The position numbers were made by a program, and so were the translations under genes. The notes beneath the pieces are model-generated. The model did not search any database, was not told the origin of the DNA, and saw nothing but the letters and a program-made list of their open reading frames with translations. A stretch of 64,000 bases of DNA from Cylicocyclus nassatus (Eukaryota > Nematoda > Chromadorea > Rhabditida > Strongylidae), in assembly GCA_958299035.1 (NCBI GenBank), contig CATQJL010000112.1, positions 2,898,123 to 2,962,122 of the forward strand, read 5' to 3'. Each line of letters starts with the position of its first letter. The first letter of the stretch is position 1. Positions 1 to 10,510 of this stretch are shown here, piece after piece.

Positions 1-642
1 ATGAAATTCATATTAGATGATCCTTTTGGCCTTTCAAGTTCAAATGTGTCTGTAGACAGAATAAAAGTGCGAATTTGATAGAAAGCACTGATTGAAGGTA
101 CTATCCATGCATATCTGACTGCCTGGCTTATATAGGAAAATTTAACTCCAAACTTATGCTGTGTGGTTCATCGTTACGGTCTGGGCTATCAATCAACTTT
201 GAATATCTCGACCACAAATAAATCTTGTGATCTTTGCCAGCAGCCTTATAGTAAAAATTCATATAAATATTCCAGTTACCCAGATTTCTCCGGACGCAGC
301 CTTAAAAATACTTCAATATCTAGCAAAGGTACGTATTTTCAACTCTAAAATCCATATCAGTCATCCAGAGCAGTAATTACAAGTAATGTGCAACTTTTGA
401 ATTACATGACCGAAAGTTTTTTTGCTAAAAAAGTTATGAAAAGGCCCCTTCTTCTCAAATCCCATCGCACAAAGACTCGTTATATCTTTGCGCTTTCCAG
501 ACCCAACCAGCCAATTTGGAAACGGAACCTAAAAGGTCATTTTAGACCATATTATATATCAAAGTGCTCCTCTACTTGTGAAACTTCAATACTCATCAAA
601 TACGGAGCGAACAACTTCACACAGGGCTGAAGGTTTTAGAAC
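1..642. other. No gene recognised
   Basis: Short open frames exist on the plus strand, but none has a recognisable motif or splice-compatible neighbours. I see no RNA gene. Confidence 0.5.
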
Positions 643-864
643 CAGGGCTCCGTGCGAGGTGGCTTTCCTAAAATGCAAAAAATGAAGTCCTTGACTTCCC
701 CCAAATTTTACGAAGTCCTTTTTGACCCTAAATCACAAATGAAAAAAAAACCCTCGAAAGAAACGTCGACTAAAAATACATATTTTTCGGCCCAGAACGA
801 TATCCCCTTTGCTTTTTGTCCCAAAAACGATACCCAGCTTGATTACCACCTGTGACGGGCCTTG
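643..864. mobile_element. hAT-type MITE, copy 1 (degenerate)
   Basis: The ends are CAGGGCTCCGTGCGAGG on the left and, in reverse complement, CAAGGCCCGTCACAGG on the right. The flanking 8-mers are TTTAGAAC and TCTGGAAC, a diverged 8-bp duplication. The interior is inverted relative to, and clearly similar to, the element at 59213-59480, including runs about CCCAAAATTTTACGAAGT and CCCAAAAACGATA. The short open frames inside it are not genes. Confidence 0.7.
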
Positions 865-1192
865 TCTGGAACTTGATGAAGCCCTAAAGTTCTTTAATAA
901 TGCTGACATCCTCTTCTATCATATATGGAGACAAGACATCATTAATATTTGGTTGTTAATGGAAAAAAGTTTGAAATTCTCGATGTTGAGTGGGCTGTCT
1001 TCTATAAAATCGCCAAGAGACAAGTTTTTCATGTCATTAGGGGAAGAGTAGTTAGCGAGTCGAAATATACTTTTTTAAGCTTATTATGAAGTGAATGTTA
1101 CGAATGAGCAATAAAGCGAGTGACTAGTGCTGTCCTCAAAATCGATAGAGAAGCACAACTATGAACGAATTTCTTTAGAACAGTAGTTTCTT

Positions 1193-1986
1193 ACAAGGGA
1201 AGTTCACTTAGTCGAAGTGGCGATTCGGAAGGATATCTACAATGGATAGAGCTTAACAAGCTGATCACAGATGTACCTTCTATATCTGCGATGCGTCGTT
1301 CTGAAAAAAGTTATGAGCTTTTCTAAAGCCAAATTTTCGTGCATTGGATTGCAAAATCATGATAATCGCTACACAAAAGTGTGCAAGCTTACGCAAACCA
1401 CTGAGTAAGCATTGTAGGTCTAAATTGAGTTCATCCGAACGTTTTCGAGTTCCGACCATGCTGTTTATACTCTGGTCGCCATTTCTTCCTAGATCACACT
1501 TCCATTATATATACAAAAAAGCCTATAACCTACATCTAGAAGAACGCGTCGCAGATATTGAAAATCTATTTGAGAACATTTTACACTCTATCCATTGGTT
1601 TCCAAAAAGGTTCCGACGCGACGCGTTTTTCTAGATAGAGGTTATGGGGTTTTTTTTGCATAATGGAAGTGTGATCTAGGAATGAAATGACGACCTGTGG
1701 ATGAACAACATGGTCAAAAAACATTCGACAACGTTCGGATGATCTCGAATTAGACCTACAGTGCTTACTAGGTGGTTTGCTTAAGCTTGCACACTTTTGT
1801 GTTAAGATTATCTTGATTTTGCGACTCAAAATGCACTAAAATTTGGTTTTAGAAAAGCTCGTAACTTTTCTTTGGAATAATGCATCGCAGATATAGAAGG
1901 TATATGTGAGATCAACTTTTTGAGCTTTATCCATTGGTGTAGATCTTCTTCCGAATCGCCACTTCGATTAAGTGAACTTCCCTTGT
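1193..1986. repeat. Long imperfect inverted repeat (fold-back element)
   Basis: The left arm (about 1193-1560) and right arm (about 1610-1986) are reverse complements. The outer ends read ACAAGGGAAGTTCACTTAG and, inverted, the same with one or two changes. Both arms carry the same short open frame, which begins near residues TQKCASL on opposite strands. This shows that those frames are repeat sequence and not genes. I did not find a clear target-site duplication, so the element class is unknown. Confidence 0.75.
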
Positions 1987-3089
1987 TAAAAACATTGTGC
2001 TTGAGAAAAATTGGAGTTCTTGAGACCACTTGTTGTTCCCTCCTCCCTCGTTGATTCGTCACCATCGCAAGTTTAACGGGCTTTTATAATCATTTTCTTT
2101 GACTTTTCACTCATTCATGAGTTTCCCAATTTGAATCCACTAGAAAATGCATTCAAACGATGTTGAAAGCCTGCCTAAAACTCGTAATTGAATCAAATGC
2201 TTGACAGAATTGATGGAAATGCGCAAACTTAGTATTATGAAAAAGAGTGCTTGTTCTTCTGCTAGTGATTTGTGATCCTCAAAAGGTGTGCAAGAAATGA
2301 GGAAGTACATGAGGGAAGGTGGTTTAGGCCAAAATGGGCCAATAAAATCGTTTGAAGTATTAGTATTGAGTAAAATTTTTGTAAATGTTGTTGTAGCAAG
2401 GATTTCTCATTGCGACTTCAGTTTCCATTTTTTGGGCGTTCAATAAGTGTTTAAAAAAGTACATATACTCTTGCAATTTCCCCTTTCGCAGCCTTATTTG
2501 GACCGGCATCAAGTACCTATAATTCTAATTCCAACAAAATTAATGATAAGCCGATTCAGAAATTCTACGCAGTTAATCTCTGTAGTATATTTTCGTCTGG
2601 AAAAACTTTAACCGCAACATTCTTCAGCACGATTTATCTTATCACAGGTTCCAAAAAAAACAAATATATGTGAATGATATACGGGCATGATTAGCTCAAC
2701 TTGACATACTTTATTGTTTTTGTTTTACGACCCTATTGTCAGCCAATCGTTCTTCATCGCTTAAGAAATGATTGAAAGATTACTTGATTGGACTGAATCT
2801 CTTGGCGAATTATGCAAGGCTGAATTAATGTCTTGTGCTGGGTTTTGGTCCTGAAAACACCCCCCTAGCGAGAGTGAAACGCTACTTTTCTATGTTTTCT
2901 TTGCTTTGGGTTTTCGAGCTTCAACCTCAAGCGAGTTAGAACTCAATGTTTTAACTTGAAAGATTTCAGGAATTACAAAAAACTTGATTTGTGAAAGAGC
3001 CGAGAGGAGAAAGTGAGAAATTGAAGTAAGATGTGTGTGGAAAGAGAAAGATAGATGAAAAAATGGACAACAAGAATTTGAGCGATATA
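1987..3089. other. Intergenic, AT-rich, nothing recognised
   Basis: There is no open frame of useful length, no RNA gene and no clear repeat ends. Confidence 0.45.
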
Positions 3090-4006
3090 TTAGGTTGATT
3101 CATAATTAATGCACGTTTTCTATACTTCAACTTTCAGCCAAGATAATTCTTTTTTGAAAAGACATATCTGGGCGCAATAAAAACTGCTGTAACCATCAAA
3201 TCAGTGGCTATAAAATAGATACTTTTGCGTGACTGTATCTATCACAAGAAAGATTTTCTGGCATGAAAATTGCCAACAACTTTTTTCAGAAGCCTTTATT
3301 TTGAGAGAGCATAATTTATGTTTAAATAAAGTAGGATAAAGCAAACTTCGCTCATCATGTAGCCAAGGGTCTCTTGAGCAGTAATGCCAAGCTTGAATTT
3401 TGCGGAAAAAATGTAGAAGAAAATATCGCGAAAAAGTCGAAAGTACTCACTTTTTTCTGGCATCTCGGCGAGCTCAAAAATCGATCATTTTTGAAGTTAT
3501 TTCATTTATCTCCGCTAAAAAATGGGAAAACCCTAGCGATTTTCTACCAACAATTGAACTAGGTCTAATCTTGCTAAATAGTGCAAAAGACCTGCAATCG
3601 CCTTTTGCTTGAAAGTTTTATATGGCACGAATGGGCCGCGACCATTATTAAAGTTCGCAAGTGATTTCTCGGCTCAGAATTCTTGGAAAATTTTGTTCAA
3701 AAAGTATCTTGTAGCGCAAAGTTCCCTAATCCTTATGCATATTTTTTATAATCAATTCGGCTATTCCTCATGGATTTAGAGCAAAAAGAGTGAAAAGCAA
3801 AAATTTTGGGATTTAGTCTCTTTTATTTGAAGGCTCAGAACTTTGGAATGAACGGGGATGTACGAAAGCGAAGGCCCACATAAGAAACTAGAAAAAACGC
3901 TCTTTTAGATTGCGTAAAAAGTTTTTGAGGGGATTGATTACACGTCAAATACCAGCTCTTGGAAGAAGAGGTAAGAAAAACGTGCATTAATTATGAATCA
4001 ACCTAA
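3090..4006. mobile_element. Mariner-type non-autonomous element, TA target site
   Basis: The 917-bp element has 30-bp perfect terminal inverted repeats that begin TTAGGTTGATTCATAATTAA and is flanked by TA on both sides (3088-3089 and 4007-4008). TTAGGTTG is a common start for mariner termini. The interior encodes no transposase that I can see, so it would need one supplied in trans. The overlapping plus-strand short frames near 3374-3612 lie inside it and are dismissed. Confidence 0.85.
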
Positions 4007-5425
4007 TATTTCTCAATGCTCGGGACGAAGAGCTACGAAGAGTAAGGTCTTAAAAAGAACTCGCTAAGGGGATTCTAAAGAAGGAAGTGAATCCTTGAGG
4101 ATATTTCGAACACATGGTGACAGAAGTGTACTGATATATGAGTTAAGTTTTCATGATTTGCATAGCTTTTCTGATAATCTATCGAACAATGCTGCGTTTT
4201 GTATATAAGCCAATAATTCATTACAATTAAATATAACAAAATTGCTCGAAAAATTGCTCATGCGCGAATTAAAGTTGGAGCGATGACCGTAATCAAAGTT
4301 GTTTCACTAGAGCGTCGTCTTTTTCGATAAGCAGTCAGTCTGACGTAATGGTAATAACTATCATAGAAATAAGATTTCGAACTTATCATAAATTTGTAGA
4401 TGTTCTTAATTCCTTATACTCAAGTAATAAAATCACGTGAATGGAATGGGAACCTTCAATGTTATGATAATCGAAACCCGCTCTTAATCACTAATTTCAA
4501 ACCTTTCAGTCAAGGGAAGGTTTCACTGTCGCGATTTTTTTTGATAGCATAAAAAATTTCTACATGTCACACACTTTTTGCAATCATTTTTCTGTAGTCT
4601 AATAGATCTGTTGTAGTGCGCTTTTTTCCCAGCTGAATCCTTATTTGTGATAGAACGCTGATAGAACTCATTCAGACTGGACATATAACTCAATTTCACG
4701 TTCGAAGAAAACTTCTCCTACTTCATAGAATCTCTTTCTCCATTTCCCAGTACATTGCGATATATATATTTTAGCTTATTTTTCAAATTGTAGATGTATT
4801 GAGAAAAATTTGCTCTTGAGCATTCGTTACGTCTATTTATTCACACATTTCAATCACTGGATACTAGAAAAGCACTTTTTAGCGTGAATTGTCTTAATCA
4901 GTTGAAGAAAATGTGATTTAGCTTCTTCTTTTGAGCTGCGTGCTGTACTTACGTCATGTTTTGAAGCTAATCCACACGGATTCATTCATTTTTTATTGAA
5001 AAACGTGAATTAATAAATAATTTATAATGTATGTCTCATTTCAGCTTAGTGAGTCATAGAGTTGGTAAATACGCGGAGTCTAAAATTGGTAAAAGCCTGA
5101 TTTTTGGGAGTTATCAGTAGTTGAAGAGTGCCAATTGAAGATGGCGTTTTTGATGTTTAATTGATTGATAAACGGAAATCAAACGCTTCGATTCGCGACC
5201 ACAGTATAAGATGAAGTTCCTTGTCAAACTTAGTTCGCCAGAATTTACTCGTTACCCATTTTTTTCGACTGAATGGGCGTGTCTATTGCGCCACGCCCTC
5301 GGAACGAATCTGACAAGGTCTCTGAACGTATTGCGTTTCGTCTAGCCCCTTACTCGATTCACAACATTTCACTATTTATATAGAGTAAAGTCTGATCTCT
5401 TTGTGCTGACCATAGAGTGAAAGTA
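4007..5425. other. Intergenic, AT-rich, nothing recognised
   Basis: No supported coding region, RNA gene or repeat boundary was found here. Confidence 0.45.
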
Positions 5426-6274
5426 TTGAGCTGTTGCAAAAATAATGTCCGTTTTTCTAGGGCCTGCATTCCGAACAACTTTTTCCCTTCAAAATTTTTT
5501 TCGATAAGGAATCTGCATATTATTGGAAAGCTTTCCTCATGCACTTTGTAACTTTGGTAGAATTAGGCTTATATCTCATCTGTGAGAATTTTACCAACAT
5601 TTTGCACATCCGCACTCAAAATCGGAATTTCATTGCTTTAACTTTCTTGGCCACGATTCAGGCACAAATGAACGGATTCTTTCGGAAACATAGCAATTGT
5701 ATTGGTTGAACATTGTTTACCTATGGCATGTTTGAGTAGATTTGAAAGTATCCGAACCGAGAAATCGACGCCCCGAAATAGATACTCGCTGCTGGCATTC
5801 TATGGGTCGAAAGTTTCTCATAATCAGGGCAATCGCTAAAGCTTCGCTCATTTCTGTATGTTTGAGGTCAGGACATCTTTCCTACAATTTCTGCAGAAAA
5901 ACTTAGCTATTCGGTGTATGAAGAATTTCAAATTTCCATAGTTTGGGATTTTCTGGTTTACCACAAATAGGCTCAAAAAAGCGGACAATTTTGGATTTGT
6001 ATCTTTTCTTTTCGCATAACTCCTCCGTTAGAATCTTTTTTTAAGAAGACGTATACTACTGGATTTCTTCTCCAAAATGAACTTATTAGCAGCCATAGAA
6101 ACAAAACTTGAAGAGAGTTGTAATCTCTCAAAAACAGGTTTTTAACAAAAAAAACTTTCGCGTTTTCACCGCATGGTTTTCTTCCCGTTCTGCTTCAGGT
6201 GGTTCTGATTGCATTCAGAAATATTGAGACTGAACAAAGTTATAGTTTTATAAATTATTTTTGCAGCAACCTAA
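5426..6274. mobile_element. Mariner-type MITE, copy of the 60427 family
   Basis: The left end is TTGAGCTGTTGCAAAAATAA and the right end, reversed, is TTAGGTTGCTGCAAAAATAA. TA flanks both ends (5424-5425 and 6275-6276). The interior is similar along its length to the element at 60427-61346, for example the stretch that starts ATAATGTCCGTTTTTCTAG at 5442. Its left tip has mutated, so this is probably an older copy. Confidence 0.8.
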
Positions 6275-8353
6275 TAATAACGACTAGTGTAAATTCTATT
6301 TTTTCAGCTCTACCACTCGTTTTTCGTGCTGATTAGCGCGCTACATAAATTGTTCAGTGAGTTGCATTTTATAGTTACGAGACATAATTTTATGGATGGA
6401 TGTCTGCTCTCTGATTTCCCTTTTTTGTTACCTGTTAATAACTTATGTAGCTCTAATAATTCAACCTAACTTGTCCTTTTCGTACCTTTGTTGGTTGTAA
6501 ACTCCACGAGCTTTGACTGTTGAGCCACAGCCTTCGTTTTCCATCAACTTCAGTAACCTGGCTATGACTGTTCTGAGTGGAAATCTGATAAGCTTGATGC
6601 ATTCGATCTACGTAAAGTTTTCTCTTTAACTAGTACCAGAGGAAATCAAAATGAGAGTACATATATGCAGTGGCAGACCGAGAATGGGTCGCGAAATCTT
6701 TAAAAATTTACTTGGAGAGGTTTTAAAAATGTACAAGCGAGCTTGTTTAATCCTGTAAATGAAGATAGTTTCTCAAAATTTCAAAAATTCAAATTAGCCT
6801 GTAAATCGGGTTCCTGACTGCAGCCACGCCCCTTCTTCTAGATTTTAGGGGTTATGGGCCCACAAAAATTACCAAAAAAATCCGAAGTGCGTGGCTGAAG
6901 CCGCGCACTTTCATCTGAAAAAATTCCCCCCCCCCCCACCCCAATCAAAATCCTGGGACCGCCACTAATATATGGAGGTCATATGAGGTACTTCTATCCA
7001 TTCTTTTCTATGTGTCCAAGTTAATGTTATTGGAATTAGTAAAAATTTTTACTCCCGCTCGACTTACCTGATATGAACAGATAAAACGCTTTCATCAAAA
7101 CTAACCGAACCCGTAATTCTGTGGGTGTCTTCCTTCGATGAATTTTAAACTCCAGGTTCTAAGTTTTTGTAGCTTTATAATGCGTTCAAAAATAGAATAT
7201 ACTCGACCAGCTGCTAATGCGGCTATATTTGTAAACTAAAACTAAGTACGACTCAAAGATATTGTATATGAGCCGCCGCGCAGTGGAGGCAACTTTTTGG
7301 CTGCCCAGGTCAAAAAAAACCATCACCATTTTATCGGGTGATGTGTAGCCATTGCGCATGAATGGGCACTAAAGAATAGAATACCAATTTTTTAAAATGA
7401 TGTAGTAGGTAATGATGCGTGCATCGAGTGCATATTTTAAAGTCTCTTGTTACCATGTGACTCAGTGCGCTGAGGAGTTGAACCAAAATAGTTGAAATCA
7501 CGCACGGAATAAAAGCTCAAAATAACCTTTTGGCAAAATTCCAAAAAAAACTCTCTAAACTATTTTTGCCAAAACTGCTCCTGTCCTGTATTTTTGTAAG
7601 GGTATCTGCCTTCGATGAGTTCTAAATTCCTAGTCCGATTTTATTGAAAAATTAACCAAACATTACTTTATCTATGTGTTCTGTTGCAAGTGCCATCAAT
7701 TCAGAATATGCACTATCAACCTCGTCCTATATATTAAACATATAGGTAAGTCAGTAACAGTCTGGATCCAGCATGTTCATGTTTGAAAAAGCCCTTCTTT
7801 ACAATCTAAAAGTCTACATTTTTCAGATGCTATAGACTGCTTATCAGAATTGTCAGGAAGATCAGTTTTTGTTAGCCGATTACGAAGATATATTGGTTTG
7901 ATTCAAAAATTCTATCTTTTTCAAGATTCTTGTTTTATTCACCAAAACTTTTTTTAGAAATGATAATTGCGCAATAAAGTGCGTTACAATCCACAAACCT
8001 TTTAGAATTGTATACATACTCAAAATATTATCGTAGCAACAAAAAGAAAGATCTTCTGAGCGCAAATCGCCAACCATATTTTTTTAGGAACCTCATCTTT
8101 AAGGGACCATAACCTGTCTTCGAATGTAGTAGAAATGCACAAGCAGCGTTCATTTTGTGGTCGATAGTCGGTTGAGCAGTACTGCTAGTCTTGCCACTGA
8201 ATCTTTTTGAACTTTTTTTTGTAGAGAAGTTCACCTTGAAATTGCCCAATTATTTCGTCCTTTCTGAAGTGGAGTAGAAGCTTTTTGGAATTTTGGATTT
8301 CCTCGCGGCTGACAAAAGAATAGATCTTTTTCGTTCTCAGCATTGAATGTCTT
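6275..8353. other. Intergenic, low-complexity tracts only
   Basis: It contains a poly-C tract near 6927 and AT-rich sequence. Short minus-strand frames near 7880-8350 have no motif and no splice support. Confidence 0.45.
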
Positions 8354-8434
8354 GGCTTAATCTCACTATATAGGGACTTTAATCCCTGTATAGTGAGATT
8401 AAGCCTGAATAGGGGATAAGCCTGAATAGGGGAG
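8354..8434. repeat. Hairpin followed by a tandem 17-mer
   Basis: GGCTTAATCTCACTATA at 8354-8370 pairs perfectly with 8389-8405. AGGGA/TCCCT pairing in the loop extends the hairpin. The right arm runs into two copies of AAGCCTGAATAGGGGA(T/G) at 8401-8434. It sits just 5' of the Penelope-like remnant and may mark its truncated end. Confidence 0.7.
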
Positions 8435-8478
8435 AATGTAAAACTAGCTGGTACAGGAAGCTCACTAGCAAAAATATT

Positions 8479-9100
8479 TTGATACACTACTCGTCTGCGC
8501 ATCCTATCCGTACAAAAACCAGCGTGATTGGAAATTTGCTCCGAACGGCCAAGAGGGCGTCATCTGATGGCATTCTTAAAGCCGCATCAGTCAGTAAGGC
8601 ACTCCAGATTGCGCAAGCTAACGGATATGAGCCCAGAAAAGTAGTGCGGCGCGCGGTCAGGCTGCAGAGGGAACCTAGTGATAAGGTACCGTTTTGTTTC
8701 CCCTTCATCTCGGACAGGCTGAGCAGCGCAATTAGGACGTGTGTGCGAAAGGCAGGCCTGCAGGATTTGTTGCGAGTTGTCGAATTGCCTCCCCAAAACC
8801 TAAAAGCCACTATGTCTGAGAATCAAAGAACACATGGACGGGATGCGTAGATCGAGGTTATCCACCCCCCTAGGCACGCACCGTAAGCAGCGCCATCAAA
8901 ACGCAAAATTCGATATCTCTATATCAATTCTGTCGCGAGAATCAGAAGTGGCGGCGCGCAAAACATTAGAAGCCTGCTGGATTTCCGCTAGGAATCCAAA
9001 AATGTATAGGAAAGAGGAATGCATCGCCATCACAAACGAACTCGCGCCGTTCCTGGAGTCATGCGAGTTTGACCAACACCCTCATACCCGGGTGCCGTAG
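8479..9100 (+). pseudogene. Penelope-like retroelement, 3' coding remnant
   Basis: Two overlapping plus-strand frames remain. The first (8479-8850) has a segment reading FCFPFISDRLSSAIRTCVRK followed by a proline- and leucine-rich stretch, as in the link between reverse transcriptase and GIY-YIG nuclease of Penelope-like elements. The second (to 9100) ends with KEECIAITNELAPFLE, which I recognise as the usual C-terminal tail of the nuclease part in strongylid copies. The catalytic reverse transcriptase and most of the GIY-YIG domain are absent and the frame shifts between the parts, so this is dead. The opposite-strand frames over the same bases are shadows. The family call comes from motif recognition only. 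Confidence 0.65.
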
Positions 9101-9320
9101 CTCATTAGTCACTCAACGCATGTCAGTGGTGGTCTGCAGTCCTCACTCGGCAGGTTTAAGGTGAGCTGTCTATAGGCATTCACAACTTTTCCTTTTCCTG
9201 TGACGATAGGACAACTGGAGGGTAGATTTCATTTACTGCGCACTTTTTAGGCTCTGAAGAAGGCGAATCAGCCGAAACGTAAGCCTAATAAAAGAGTTGT
9301 AACAATCTTGGTCAACGCTT
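9101..9320 (+). other. 3' untranslated tail of the Penelope-like remnant
   Basis: It follows the stop of the nuclease tail and contains the CTGAAGAAGGC...GCCGAAACG segment typical of these elements. An AATAAAAG at about 9288 could serve as polyadenylation signal. Confidence 0.55.
9254..9280 (+). ncRNA. Hammerhead-ribozyme-like core
   Basis: CTGAAGA at 9254-9260 fits the conserved CUGANGA strand. It is followed by a GGC/GCC stem with a six-base loop (9262-9273) and then GAAA (9274-9277). This is the order C3-A9, stem II, G12-A14 of a hammerhead core. Penelope-like elements are known to carry such motifs. I could not place stem III or the cleavage site with confidence. Confidence 0.45.
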
Positions 9321-10510
9321 AACAACTGCACATAAGGATTCATCACCATGCCAAGATTCATTCAAAGCCGAACATGGGACTTTAATCATTTTTATAAGCA
9401 TTTTGTAGCACAAACAAACCCAATCATTAGTATATTTCAAAAGAACTTTCGCTGTAGAATACACGGCAATAGAACAAAACAAGATTTTCTATAGATGTTT
9501 TGCTGTCCATTGAAGGTACGGAGCCACAGAAAGAACGAAGCTCTATGAAAACCAAAGAATGTATGAAAAGTTAGAATGCGGACGTCATAAGCAATTTACA
9601 AAAATAGATTTTTATCCAAAATGCACCTCATAAAGAAGTACAAAATAGGTAAAAGTTTTAAAAAAGGCCCAATACTTTTGTGATTTTGGGAGCCATCTCC
9701 TCCCCGCGGATTTAGAGCCGCTTTATGTTCAAAAGCTGAGTTCACTCAATATACCGTATAGCCAACTTACGAATTTTTAATTTTTTAAATTTCTTCCTCA
9801 GTGATTTTCATGGGCTGAGGTTTGGCACTGGACGTTTTAACACATTGCGTGTTTAATTGCTCTAGAACTTCTGGTCGTCTTGGTTAGTAAGGTCATAGCA
9901 ATTACTAAGCAATTCGTCATTATTTCAATTGCTTAACGTCACTTCCATTTTTTAAAATTTTTGAAGTCCATGTATCTCTCCAGACTGCGATATAGTTATT
10001 CAAATGCATTGTTTACATTTTTGTTCACATTCTTGCATTTCTTTTGGTAGAATTCCCAGAGAAACTATCCACACGTTCTGTAGATAGTTGCATGTTTTGC
10101 ACTCTAAAGTATCCCATAATGACTAAAAACTAAATGTTTGCATGTTGGTAACGGGAGCAGAAGACATTTTTTGTAAAACTAGTACAAACTAGTGAATTTG
10201 ACGGAGTGATTTAGTGCGCCTGCGGTGCCGACAAACTTTGCAGAGAAAATTGCCAAGATTGTACTGCCAGCAATTTACTAAAAAATGGCCGTTTAGCACG
10301 CTTTTCTCGAAATTTCCTCCGACTGCGTCTTTTACGCCCAAATATTGTTGACAACTTGGGAATGATTTCCTAGTCTGTTGAAAATTGAATTATAATTCTA
10401 CCTTGGCTGATGTTGTACTAACGCTTGGACTTCGAAATGTGTCCTCCCCTCATACTCGCGTTATCTGCTACATATTAATTGCATGCACTATTTCTGCAAT
10501 TACAGACAGA
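9321..10510. other. Upstream region of flp-22, no gene
   Basis: This presumably holds the promoter of the downstream neuropeptide gene. I see no convincing TATA or initiator element and no repeat with clear ends. No coding frame is supported. Confidence 0.4.

Noticed and set aside
8487..8810. Minus-strand frame of 107 residues
   Set aside because: It is the complement of the Penelope-like remnant, whose plus-strand reading has recognisable motifs.
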